Assembly (NCBI GenBank): GCA_034432635.1
Contig: DAOUBK010000087.1
Coordinates: 1 to 64,000 of the forward strand
Origin: Roseiflexus sp034432635
GTDB lineage: Bacteria > Chloroflexota > Chloroflexia > Chloroflexales > Roseiflexaceae
Length of the DNA: 64,000 bases
Reading direction: 5' to 3'
The position numbers and the translations under genes are program-made. Positions within the stretch are counted from its first letter, which is position 1. Every line of letters starts with the position of its first letter. The notes under the pieces were generated by a model. It searched no databases. It was not told the DNA's origin and was given only the letters and a program-made list of their open reading frames with translations. Below, piece after piece: positions 43,267-51,785 of the stretch.

Positions 43267-45011
43267 GCGGCATCCTCCTCTTCTGCCTGGCGTAACTCAC
43301 GACGATACATCGCTGCGTAACGTCCATTGAGCGCCAGCAACGTATGATGATCACCCTCTTCAACGATACGCCCTTCATGGATCACAATAATCTGATCGGC
43401 ATCACGCACCGCTGCCATCCGCTGGCTGACGATAAGCACCGTGCGGCCGGCGCGCGCAGCGGCAAGTTCCGCCATGATCTCGGACGCTGTGCGGGTATCG
43501 ACACTCGAAAGCGTATCATCGAGCAACAGGAAGGCAGGATCACGCACCAGTGCGCGCGCGATCGCGGTACGCTGCTTCTGCCCACCAGAGAGGGTTGTAC
43601 CGCGCTCGCCAACCATCGTCGCCAATCCCTGGGGCAGTTGCGCCAGATCATTCGTCAGGCGCGCAGCGTGTACGGCACGATGGATCAGTTCGTCAGGAAC
43701 GCGCGTCAAACCAAGGGTAATGTTATCGCGCAGCGTCATACTGAAGAGTACTGGTTCCTGCGGAACATACACCACATGACGCCGCAAGGTCTCCAGCCGT
43801 ATCCTGCGGATATCAACACCGCCAATTGTGATCCGACCTTCATCGGGGTCACGCAACCGCCCAATGAGGCTCAAGAGTGTGCTCTTGCCTGCTCCCGTTG
43901 ATCCAACAATACCGAGTGAGGTTCCTGCCGGCACTCGCAGATTGATATCGCGCACGATCCAGCGCCCGTCACCGGCAGCGCGCACACCTACACGATCAAA
44001 ACAGATATCGCCGGATGGCATATGCACGATCGCATCCAGGGCATCAACGATGCGCGGACGACGACGCAGCACTTCGCCAATCCGTCCGGCTGCTGCGCTC
44101 CCCTGTTGCAGACGTTCATACGCTTGGCTGAGTTGTTGTGCAGCAGCGCTCAGCAACCCCAGATAGACGATGAACTGCACGTATTGTCCAACCGAGATCT
44201 GGTTTCCAACCACCAGTGCGCCACCGATACCCAGCACCAGCGCTGCCGCCATACGAATGACCAGACCGGGTAAAGGCGCAATTGCAGCCGAACGCAGCAC
44301 GAAATCAAGATTACTGCGTGTATAGGATTCATTTGCGCGTTGGAACGCCGCAGTCATTGCACCTTCCTGCGCATATGCTGCCAGCATACGAATGGCACTC
44401 ACGTGCTCCTGCACAAACGCCGACAGGCGCGCCATCTGTTGTTGCACATGGTCGAAGGAACGTTCCAGTACCCGTCCCAAAACCGCCTGCGCGCCGAGGC
44501 TGATGAACAACAGTGCAACCACCAGCACTGCCAGCGTCAGGCTAGTCAACGCCATGAGGGTCGTGCCGATCGCCAGTAAAAACAGCGCATGCATCGACAT
44601 CTGAAATCCCGCACTATAGAAGCGCCAAATATAGATAAAATCGTTCGAGGAGCGCGAGAGCAGTTCACCAACCCCATAACTCTGCAGCGTTGCCTGATCA
44701 AACCTCAGCATCCGATCGAACAAATCCTGATTCATTCGATACGTGATGCCTGCTGCAATGTGACCCGTCAACATCCGCAACCGGTAGCGGCAGATTGCCA
44801 GCAGGGTCGCCAGCCCAATCAGCCCGGCAGCATACCCCACCAGCGCTTCCAGGCGAATGCCCGCCAGCACCTCATCGATTGCACGTCCAAGCAACGCCGG
44901 GCTGAATGCGCTCGAGGCAGCACCGACCAATGCGTAGCACGTTCCTAGCACGAGACGCCACCGGTACGGCGCCATATACGAGAGCAGAAAACGGAGACCG
45001 GAGTGTTTCAT
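43263..45011 (-). CDS. ABC exporter half-transporter, subunit with degenerate catalytic residues
   Basis: A 582-aa half-transporter with six N-terminal helices (FLLSYMAPYRWRLVLGTCYALVG onward). Walker A is GSTGAGKST and the signature is canonical LSGGQ. The catalytic Glu is replaced by Asp (FLLLDDTLSSVD), and the H-loop His by Gln (LIVSQRMAAV). These changes pair with the LSVGQ signature of the other subunit to make one inactive composite site. The ATG at 45011 (MKHSGLRFLL) is chosen over a TTG nine bases upstream. It is the first gene of the pair. Confidence 0.92.
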   Translation of the reverse strand: MKHSGLRFLLSYMAPYRWRLVLGTCYALVGAASSAFSPALLGRAIDEVLAGIRLEALVGYAAGLIGLATLLAICRYRLRMLTGHIAAGITYRMNQDLFDRMLRFDQATLQSYGVGELLSRSSNDFIYIWRFYSAGFQMSMHALFLLAIGTTLMALTSLTLAVLVVALLFISLGAQAVLGRVLERSFDHVQQQMARLSAFVQEHVSAIRMLAAYAQEGAMTAAFQRANESYTRSNLDFVLRSAAIAPLPGLVIRMAAALVLGIGGALVVGNQISVGQYVQFIVYLGLLSAAAQQLSQAYERLQQGSAAAGRIGEVLRRRPRIVDALDAIVHMPSGDICFDRVGVRAAGDGRWIVRDINLRVPAGTSLGIVGSTGAGKSTLLSLIGRLRDPDEGRITIGGVDIRRIRLETLRRHVVYVPQEPVLFSMTLRDNITLGLTRVPDELIHRAVHAARLTNDLAQLPQGLATMVGERGTTLSGGQKQRTAIARALVRDPAFLLLDDTLSSVDTRTASEIMAELAAARAGRTVLIVSQRMAAVRDADQIIVIHEGRIVEEGDHHTLLALNGRYAAMYRRELRQAEEEDAA

Positions 45012-45200
45012 AACGCCCAATTATATGACACGTCTTCGTGCCCGTCCAGAATGCAGCAAGTTTACACGAAATTAACCACAGGAGTCAGTCAGCGGTCAAC
45101 GACGAGTCAACCGGGTACGTTTGCAGCGGCAGCTATGGCGCCTTTAGCACCTCCACCCATCCGTGGGCAGTCGACGACCATTGTGAAGTAGTTACGATCA

Positions 45201-45690
45201 TGGCGTTGTTCGCCATATATCTGGTCTGTGCGCTCGTAGGAGCATAGATTGCGTTCTGGCGAGCGCCAGAATGGCCCCGCTACAATCTTCTACTGGCAAT
45301 CGCCGCCGTGCCGTAGATCGGCCATGTGCTTGGTATTCGCATCAGCGACATGTTTGTCATATCGGTCGTGGCGATGACCGTCTGGTGTCTCTGCAACTAC
45401 CCGATTGTTGGTGTGCCAATGGTCGCTGTCGGCACGGCGTTCAATTTACTGGCGATGGGGTGGCACGGTGGCGCGATGCCCGTTTGGGCCGACATTCTTG
45501 CTGAGTTGGGTATCATTTCGATCCCGGCATTCTCCTGGAGGGATCGAAGGATGTGGTTGTTCAGCACTCGCTACTCTGGTTGCTTTCGGACTGGATGGTT
45601 ATCGCAAACAGCATATTCACCCTGATCATTAGCCCCGGCGACATCCTGATCGCAGGAGGCGTCGTCATATGGCTGCTATTCAGTCGTACT
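45201..45690 (+). pseudogene. Decayed DUF5317-like membrane protein
   Basis: The frame starts with ATG at 45201 (MALFAIYLVCALVGA) and is stopped by TAG at 45246-45248 and again at 45314-45316. It then reads IGHVLGIRISDMFV and FNLLAMGWHGGAMPVWADIL, which resembles the N-G-G-x-MPV region of DUF5317 proteins. A frameshift near 45545 leads into HSLLWLLSDWMVI and SPGDILIAGGVVIWLLF, the usual C-terminal part of that family. Multiple lesions show it is not functional. Family assignment is from remembered motifs. Confidence 0.65.
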
Positions 45691-45852
45691 GTCGCAGTGG
45701 CAAGGGAACCGTCAATGCTTGCCTGTCACAGCGCTGCTTATCCGAGACGCGAAAACATCCTATTCGGGTCACAGTGCCCGTTCTGCACTGACTCGCCTGG
45801 AATTGCTGGCAGCCGCCGACCTGGTGCTTGCGGAGCGCCTCTTGCATGACCC

Positions 45853-46260
45853 GTGACGGTCAAAATCGCACTATCTCCTGTTCCACCTGTGAGTGGGCAT
45901 CCTACGGATCTGCGCGAGATGCGGGTCAATCTCATTCTGAACGGGATTGCCGCAATGCCAGAGGGTGGGACGCTCACTGTGCGCACCTACAGTGTCGATG
46001 GACGCGCTATTGTCGAAACCAGCGATACCGGAGTTGGAAGCGCGCCAGCATACCAGAACGCCATCTTCCAGCCATTTGTGACAACCCGCAAAGGGGGAAG
46101 CGGCCTGGGATTGAGTATCAGCCGCGCAATTATTGAACGTTATGGCGGGACCATCAGTGTATCGACCGGACGAGGCGCAACCTTCAGCATCAGTCTCCCG
46201 GGCATGTGCAGCTCTGACGCGCTTCCCGAACCGCCAGTGTTGCAGCATACGGCATCATAG
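45853..46260 (+). pseudogene. Fragment of a histidine kinase ATPase domain
   Basis: A 135-codon frame covering only the HATPase domain: DLREMRVNLILNGIAAMPEGG (N-box), VETSDTGVGS (G1), IFQPFVTTRKGGSGLGLSI (F and G2 boxes) and IIERYGGTISVSTG. No HisKA, sensor or clear start lies upstream; before it is only disrupted sequence from the DUF5317-like remnant. The N-box Asn appears as NLILNG rather than the usual NLLLNA. It is either a residue of a deleted kinase or a stand-alone ATPase; the first is favoured. Confidence 0.65.
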
Positions 46261-46267
46261 CTATACG

Positions 46268-46852
46268 CTACCGGTTCCGAAAGATCAATACGCCCCCCAC
46301 AACGATCATCAGCAGCGGAAAGACAATATCAGCATCGATGCCGAACTGCTCCGCCAGAAAGATCAGTCCGAGCCCAATCAGAACGACGCCAGCCCAGTTC
46401 AGACGCCGGCGACGGGGTGCAGGCGCTGGCGCGGAGTGCGACGATAGCGGCGCCATCGAAGGGTCCAGCCGCAGGTCGATTGTCTGCCCGGTGCTGGGTG
46501 GTTCTGGCGGTGCATCGGCAAACACGGTTCCACGTGAGGAGGAATATGCTGATGGTTCACCATACCCTGCCTGACGGGCATACTGTGCCTCAGACGCCTG
46601 ACGGGTAAACAGGGCGCCGGCATTTCCCGTGTTCTGAGCAGCATCAGGGAACGTGGGAGGCATACCGGGGGGCGCCTTCGGCATAATGAGCCACAGGACA
46701 GGATACAGCACAAAACCAATGCCACTGGTCAGCGTCGCCAGCACAAAAATCAGGCGGACAATGACCGGATCGATAGTGAAATACTCCCCCAAACCGCCGC
46801 ACACACCGGCTATCACTGCATCACGGCGACTGCGCATCAGACGAGATTGCAT
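46268..46852 (-). CDS. PspC-domain membrane protein
   Basis: A 194-aa protein. The N-terminal PspC domain is complete: RSRRDAVIAGVCGGLGEYF, DPVIVRLIFVLATLTSGIG and VLYPVLWLIMPKAPPG. A Pro/Ser/Ala-rich middle region follows, then two C-terminal helices (LNWAGVVLIGLGLIFLAEQF and ADIVFPLLMIVVGGVLIF), resembling DUF5668. The ATG at 46852 has GGAAGAG just upstream; 46837 is an alternative. PspC proteins sense or respond to membrane stress; no other psp gene is in the window. Confidence 0.87.
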   Translation of the reverse strand: MQSRLMRSRRDAVIAGVCGGLGEYFTIDPVIVRLIFVLATLTSGIGFVLYPVLWLIMPKAPPGMPPTFPDAAQNTGNAGALFTRQASEAQYARQAGYGEPSAYSSSRGTVFADAPPEPPSTGQTIDLRLDPSMAPLSSHSAPAPAPRRRRLNWAGVVLIGLGLIFLAEQFGIDADIVFPLLMIVVGGVLIFRNR

Positions 46853-46992
46853 CGCTCTTCCGAACCTTTCACGGGCCGCTGTGCGACCAGAGTATCTGCT
46901 TTCTGGAAGTGAGACGCAAAAAATTAATAGATTGTTGCAGGAGCGCAGACCGGGGATTCCGGGAACGATTGCTTTTTCCACAGCACGCTGTG

Positions 46993-48096
46993 CTAGAACG
47001 TGATCCGTCGCCGGCGCAGCGCGATACTCTGGAGCAATCCGATTGCCGCCAGCGATATCATCGTAAAACTGCCGCCGTAGGAGATGAACGGCAGCGGAAT
47101 GCCGGTTATAGGCATGATGCTCATGTTCATACCCACATTGACCAGCACATGGAACAAAAACATGCCGGCAATTCCCACCGCAATCAGGCGCCCGAACGTA
47201 TCACGGGCAATAATCGAGATCGACAGCGCCTGCCAGATCGTGATCCCCAGGAACACCAGCAAGAGGGCAGCGCCAAGAAAGCCTAACTCTTCGCCGGTAA
47301 TGGCGAAAATGAAATCTGAGTACTGCACCGGCAGATAGTTGCCCTGACTGAGCAATCCGTGCGTCCATCCACGTCCGGTCAATCCACCAGAACCGATAGC
47401 AGTCAATGACTGCATAATGTTCCAGGCGCCTTGCTTGAGTTCTGGATCGTATTTGAGTGGATCGAGAAAGATCAACAGGCGGGTACGCTGGTACGGCTGC
47501 AAGATATGCGTCCAGCCGTAGATCGCAACCGGAACCGCAGCGACGAACAGAACGCCAAACTGCCATAGGCGCACACCTGCCGCCAGCGCCATGGCTGTCC
47601 AGATTGCGCCAAAGACCATTGCCGTGCCAAAATCGGGTTGTAGAAAGACCAGCACTGTCGGAATGCCGACCAGGATCAGGCTGGCGATGACGACACGCCA
47701 GGCGTGCGGCTGGCGTTCATTACGCGACCAGTACGCTGCCAGTGCAAGAATGATCAGCAATTTTGCCGGTTCGGAGGGTTGGAACGTTCGAATGCCAAGG
47801 TCGATCCAGCTTTGAGCGCCGGAACTGACCTGACCAATAGCCAGCACCAGTGCCAGCAGCGCCACAGCGCCAAGATAAACGGGCACAATCCAGGCTTCGA
47901 AGGCATGGTAGTCAATAGTAGTGAGCAGTGCCATCGCCGCGCACCCAACCAAAAGATTGACCAGGTGGCGCGCGAAATATCCCTGGGTGAGCGGATCGCG
48001 CAGGGTGGCGCTATACACCATTGCTGCGCCAAAGCCGAGCAATATCAATACGCAGAGCAAAAGCGGGAAGTTGTAATCGCGCCAGGTTTTGACCAT
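46993..48096 (-). CDS. rodA: Rod-shape peptidoglycan polymerase RodA (SEDS family)
   Basis: A 367-aa SEDS glycosyltransferase with about ten membrane helices, polymerising lipid II during elongation. Signature segments are AQSWIDLGIRTFQPSEPAKLL (with the catalytic-loop region following), VFLQPDFGTAMVFG, GSGGLTGRGWTHG, YLPVQYSDFIFAITGEELGF and the C-terminal GIPLPFISYGGSFTMISL. These favour RodA over FtsW. The ATG at 48096 (MVKTWRDYNFP) is taken; a longer reading adds three residues. No penicillin-binding partner lies next to it. Confidence 0.92.
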   Translation of the reverse strand: MVKTWRDYNFPLLLCVLILLGFGAAMVYSATLRDPLTQGYFARHLVNLLVGCAAMALLTTIDYHAFEAWIVPVYLGAVALLALVLAIGQVSSGAQSWIDLGIRTFQPSEPAKLLIILALAAYWSRNERQPHAWRVVIASLILVGIPTVLVFLQPDFGTAMVFGAIWTAMALAAGVRLWQFGVLFVAAVPVAIYGWTHILQPYQRTRLLIFLDPLKYDPELKQGAWNIMQSLTAIGSGGLTGRGWTHGLLSQGNYLPVQYSDFIFAITGEELGFLGAALLLVFLGITIWQALSISIIARDTFGRLIAVGIAGMFLFHVLVNVGMNMSIMPITGIPLPFISYGGSFTMISLAAIGLLQSIALRRRRITF

Positions 48097-48141
48097 ACGC
48101 CGCACTCAAAGGTTCATCAGCGACGGTATTATACCATTGCA

Positions 48142-49794
48142 CTATCGAATCAGCAGAGGAATCCAGACAGACGGTCTGCCGCGAAACACCCTGAGTACGC
48201 TGGTATTGTTTGTTATGACCGGATCGCGTTGCGATGAGGCCACAACCGCAGTGGCAGTGATCCATCCACCGCCGGGCGGAACCGTCAGCGTTACCGTCAG
48301 CGCCGGGGCAACGCTGCCCGCTGCCAGCGCACCACGCCCACATGTAAGCGTACTGCCGGAAGAGCAGACCCATCCCAGTCCGCCGGTCTGAGTGCCGGTC
48401 GAACCGGGCGGCGGTATAAACTCCACCTGCACATTCCCGGCTGCTGCCGGTCCGGTATTGAGAACAACGACCGAGTATGTCAGCGTACCACCGGGCGCCA
48501 CCGGATCCGGCTGAGCGGTCAGTATGACCGAGAGATCGGCGTCGCCGGGCACAGGCGCTTCATAGGCGCCTATATCACAGTGAGCCAGACCATTGCCATC
48601 GCCATCGATAGGGCGCGCAATACCGCGCTGATCGGTTGTAGCGCACGAACTCCCAACCGCCGGATCGCCAGCATCGATCGCCGGACTGCCGCTGAACAAC
48701 GCAACGGTTGGCGTTGGACCGCCGTTATCGAGCAGCGTACCCGGCTGCGCACTGACACCGATCACATTACCGGTCAGCGTACCGAGAATGGTGCAGCCGG
48801 TACTGCGATGGATCAGATTGTACCCCTGCGATTCGAGCACATTGAAGCAGTCGGGACTCACCCGCGTCGGGGTTGGACTGAGATCGGCGTTATCCGAGAT
48901 AACTGTGTTGCGCAGGCGGAGCTGATTGATCACCTGCTCATCGACGCGCACCGAAACGCCGCCCCCTTCGCCGATGTCGTTGCGGTCATCATCGGCGGTG
49001 TTGCGCACAATGGTGACATTGTTGAGCGTCGCTGCGCTTGTGGGCGGATTGATGATTGCCTGATCGAGCGACACACTGATACCGCCACCACTATTGCCGG
49101 CGCTGTTGCCGGTGATTGTCACATTTGTCAGGAACGCTCTGCCGCCGTTGAAGACACTGAGTGCGCCTCCCAGACTCGCAGCGCGGTTCGCGGTAAAGGT
49201 CACCCGCTCGATGGTTGCGCTGGCGCTGGCTGGACTGCTCCCATTGCCCAGCACCTCGATACCACCACCGCGCCCCGCCCGTCCATCGCGCACCACACTA
49301 TCACGTAAGACAAGGTTCGTTCCGGGCATCACCAGAAGAACGCCACCGCTGCCGGGCGTCTCACCCTTACCGCGCAACGTTACCCCAGTGATCGTTACCG
49401 TCGCAGTGGCAAGTAGATGGAAAACCCGATCGCCTTCAGCAGCAGTGATGGTTGTGATGGCAGCTCCGGCGCCGATGAATGTCATGCTGTCGCGGATATC
49501 GAGGTCACCGTCGGCATTATCGTCTTCCAACGTCGTGGTCATGGTCAACGTATACGTACCGGCAGGCACAATGATCGTATCTGCGCCTGGATTGGCATTA
49601 GCCGCGCTGATCGCCTCGCGGAGCGAACAGTCGGCGCCGCAGACGCCATCGTCAGTATCGACTGTCTTGGTAACAGTGAATGTCTGGGGTGCAGCAGCGG
49701 CTGGCGCGTGCAGCACGCTCACGCATATCAGGACAAGAACCAGGATCGCATGGAAACGCACAGATACAGACAAATGACCCATCATCGACCTCAT
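48142..49794 (-). CDS. Secreted CSLREA beta-helix protein with C-terminal DUF11-like domain
   Basis: A 550-aa exported protein. A signal peptide (FHAILVLVLICVSVLHAPAAAA) precedes the CSLREA motif (CGADCSLREAISAANANPGAD), a hallmark of parallel beta-helix surface proteins. Rung-like repeats follow (VTITGVTLRGKGETPGSGG, NLVLRDSVVRDGRAGRGGG, ATIERVTFTANRAASLGG, AFLTNVTITGNSAGNSGGG). Residues 430-535 form a DUF11-like domain (DLSVILTAQPDPVAPGGTL, YSVVVLNTGPAAAGNVQV). The protein ends in PSVWIPLLIR, a short hydrophobic-basic tail that resembles endings of other Chloroflexota secreted proteins and may be a sorting signal. Confidence 0.85.
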   Translation of the reverse strand: MRSMMGHLSVSVRFHAILVLVLICVSVLHAPAAAAPQTFTVTKTVDTDDGVCGADCSLREAISAANANPGADTIIVPAGTYTLTMTTTLEDDNADGDLDIRDSMTFIGAGAAITTITAAEGDRVFHLLATATVTITGVTLRGKGETPGSGGVLLVMPGTNLVLRDSVVRDGRAGRGGGIEVLGNGSSPASASATIERVTFTANRAASLGGALSVFNGGRAFLTNVTITGNSAGNSGGGISVSLDQAIINPPTSAATLNNVTIVRNTADDDRNDIGEGGGVSVRVDEQVINQLRLRNTVISDNADLSPTPTRVSPDCFNVLESQGYNLIHRSTGCTILGTLTGNVIGVSAQPGTLLDNGGPTPTVALFSGSPAIDAGDPAVGSSCATTDQRGIARPIDGDGNGLAHCDIGAYEAPVPGDADLSVILTAQPDPVAPGGTLTYSVVVLNTGPAAAGNVQVEFIPPPGSTGTQTGGLGWVCSSGSTLTCGRGALAAGSVAPALTVTLTVPPGGGWITATAVVASSQRDPVITNNTSVLRVFRGRPSVWIPLLIR

Positions 49795-49872
49795 AGAACA
49801 CGTGCTGGCGATACTGTGCGGATTGTACTACGAATGCAACCACGGTTCCATAGTACAATCGTGTCATCCGGT

Positions 49873-49901
49873 TTGACATGCGTACTCGCGCGTGCTATAC
49901 T
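49873..49901 (+). promoter_or_regulatory. Promoter of the tRNA-Ala pair
   Basis: TTGACA (49873-49878), 17 bp, TATACT (49896-49901). The predicted start is 5-8 nt before the first tRNA. Confidence 0.85.
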
Positions 49902-49913
49902 AACAGACGTTGT

Positions 49914-49989
49914 GGGGGTGTAGCTCAGCTGGGAGAGCGCGACAATCGCACTGTCGAGGTCAGGGGTTCGATCCCCCTCACCTCCACCA
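49914..49989 (+). tRNA. tRNA-Ala (CGC)
   Basis: A full cloverleaf. Acceptor GGGGGTG pairs with CACCTCC, including the G3-U70 alanine identity pair. The anticodon stem is CGACA/TGTCG with loop ATCGCAC, giving anticodon CGC for the codon GCG. The T-arm is AGGGG-TTCGATC-CCCCT, and 3' CCA is encoded. Confidence 0.95.
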
Positions 49990-49995
49990 GAGTAC

Positions 49996-50071
49996 GGGGC
50001 AGTAGCTCAGTTGGGAGAGCGCAACGCTGGCAGTGTTGAGGTCAGGGGTTCGATCCCCCTCTGCTCCACCA
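49996..50071 (+). tRNA. tRNA-Ala (GGC)
   Basis: A full cloverleaf 6 bp after the first. Acceptor GGGGCAG pairs with CTGCTCC, again with G3-U70. The anticodon loop CTGGCAG gives GGC. D-arm, variable loop and T-arm are nearly identical to the first gene, which points to duplication. 3' CCA is encoded. Confidence 0.95.
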
Positions 50072-50132
50072 GATATGAACGGCAGGCGCACATGCCTGTC
50101 GTTCTGCTTTTCTGAAACGAAGGCAACGTCGT

Positions 50133-51122
50133 ATGCGCGCGGCTGCAATTCTGTTTACGGCACCCGATCAGGTGGCATACCGGTCGGTCAATATACCGGA
50201 ACCGGCACAGGGAGAGATCCTAGTCGAAGCCATCCTGACCTGTATCAGTCCCGGAACTGAACTGCGCACACTCGCGGGGAAGCAGGCAGGCCTCCCCGGA
50301 TGGCCCCTGATACCCGGCTATGCGATGATCGGGCGCGTGGTACGCGGCGGTCCTGCAACTGCCCATACCCCTGGCGATGTGGTCTTTTGCAAAGGAACGC
50401 GGTGCGCCGATGCGCATCTGGTATGGGGCGCTCATCTCAGTCACGCAGTGCTACCAGCGGATCAGGTTATCCCCTTACCAGCCAACATCGATCCGCTCGA
50501 GGCAGCAACTGCCAAACTTGCAGCGATTGCGTACCGGGGTATGACCATCGCTCACCCGTTACCGCACGAAACAGTGGCGGTCATCGGGTTGGGCATCATT
50601 GGACAGCTGGCAGCACGTCTCCACGCTCTGAATGGGGCGCGTGTCGTGGCAGCCGACCGTTCACCCCGGCGCGTCGAAATAGCGCAGCGTGCTGGCATCG
50701 AAGCATTCGTCCCAAACGGCGGGCTGATCGCGGCGTTCCGGCAACGACTCCCGGATGGCGCCGATGTCATCGTTGATGCAACCGGCGCACCTGCTGTGCT
50801 CGCAGAGGCGATCGAACTGGCGAAGGATGTTCCCTGGGGCGAAGCACCCGGTCATAGTGCGCGGTATCTGGTGCAGGGAAGCTACTCCGATGAGCTGTGC
50901 ATTCCCTACCAGTCCGCATTTCGCAAAGAACTGATCCTCCTGATGTCGCGTGATGAAGGACCGCGCGATCTGCGCACTGTGCTGGATCTGATGCAACGCG
51001 GGCGGCTGAGAACCCGCGATCTCATCAGCGCTGTCGTTTCGCCCGAACGCGCGCCTGAGATCTACCAGAGCCTGAAGACGCAGAGCGATATGCAGACTGC
51101 CGTCTTTCAGTGGGGAAGTTAG
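50133..51122 (+). CDS. MDR-family dehydrogenase without obvious structural zinc site
   Basis: A 329-aa medium-chain dehydrogenase. The GroES-like half has EAILTCISPGTELRTLAG and WPLIPGYAMIGRV; the NAD(P)-binding half has VAVIGLGIIGQLAARLHAL and VVAADRSPRRVEIAQRAG. The Cys-rich lobe for structural zinc is absent, and the catalytic Cys position reads ISPGTE. ISxGTE and PLIPGY are also seen in bacteriochlorophyllide dehydrogenase BchC, so a BchC-like role is possible in a phototroph, but the rest does not let me assign it. It follows the tRNA genes and is convergent with the REC gene. Confidence 0.75.
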   Translation: MRAAAILFTAPDQVAYRSVNIPEPAQGEILVEAILTCISPGTELRTLAGKQAGLPGWPLIPGYAMIGRVVRGGPATAHTPGDVVFCKGTRCADAHLVWGAHLSHAVLPADQVIPLPANIDPLEAATAKLAAIAYRGMTIAHPLPHETVAVIGLGIIGQLAARLHALNGARVVAADRSPRRVEIAQRAGIEAFVPNGGLIAAFRQRLPDGADVIVDATGAPAVLAEAIELAKDVPWGEAPGHSARYLVQGSYSDELCIPYQSAFRKELILLMSRDEGPRDLRTVLDLMQRGRLRTRDLISAVVSPERAPEIYQSLKTQSDMQTAVFQWGS

Positions 51123-51176
51123 GGCGACTCGGAACCCATTATTCAACCGAAACAGGTCTTTAGTCCGGCGCGTCGG

Positions 51177-51785
51177 TTACGGCGATTCGCTGGTCAGGCG
51201 CCTGTAGCAGTCCGGGCAGATCGTATGACTGAACGTAATGTCGGCATGGGTTTCCAGATACGTCGCAACGCTCACCCACTCATCGTGTTCATCCCGTATT
51301 TTATTGCCACACCACGCACAGATCGGAATAATACCGCTCAGTGTTTTGATCGTTGCCAGCGCTTCTTCCAGGGCAGCACTTTTGTGCTCCAGATCGCGAT
51401 ACAATTTGCGGAGCGTCAGGTGCGTCTTGATGCGCGCCAGCACAACCTCCACATGGATCGGCTTGGTGATATAGTCAACCGCTCCTGCGCGCAACCCAGT
51501 CACCTCGTCAATCGGATCGGTCAGCGCCGTCATCAGAATCACAGGAATATCGTGGGTGCGCGGATCTTCCTTGAGGCGCCGACAGGTCTCAAAACCGTCG
51601 ATCCCCGGCATCATGACATCAAGAACGATCAGATCAGGAAGCACATACGCTGCGGTCTGCAACGCAACATCGCCGCGTTCGTTGATCAGCACTTTATACC
51701 CGGCATTTCGCAGTCCTGTAAACAACAACGCAAGATTGGTAGGAGTGTCGTCCACGACAAGAATTGTATCCGAAGGTGTGCTCAT
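51177..51785 (-). CDS. Response regulator with C-terminal Cys-rich module
   Basis: A 202-aa protein. The receiver domain has ILVVDDTPTNLALLF, phosphoacceptor Asp in DLIVLDVMMPGIDGFE, Thr in ILMTALTD and Lys in YITKPIHVEV. After a coiled coil (LYRDLEHKSAALEEALATIK) comes a small module, LSGIIPICAWCGNKIRDEHD with CPDCYRRL at the end. The two Cys pairs and the conserved His/Glu residues suggest a zinc or other metal site. There is no DNA-binding domain. Its ATG overlaps the hybrid-kinase stop by 4 bp, so it is probably that kinase's partner. Confidence 0.88.
   Translation of the reverse strand: MSTPSDTILVVDDTPTNLALLFTGLRNAGYKVLINERGDVALQTAAYVLPDLIVLDVMMPGIDGFETCRRLKEDPRTHDIPVILMTALTDPIDEVTGLRAGAVDYITKPIHVEVVLARIKTHLTLRKLYRDLEHKSAALEEALATIKTLSGIIPICAWCGNKIRDEHDEWVSVATYLETHADITFSHTICPDCYRRLTSESP

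Noticed and set aside
46268..46981. A longer start for the PspC protein at 46981.
   Set aside because: The first 43 residues are unconserved; the ATG at 46852 has a ribosome site and directly precedes the PspC domain.
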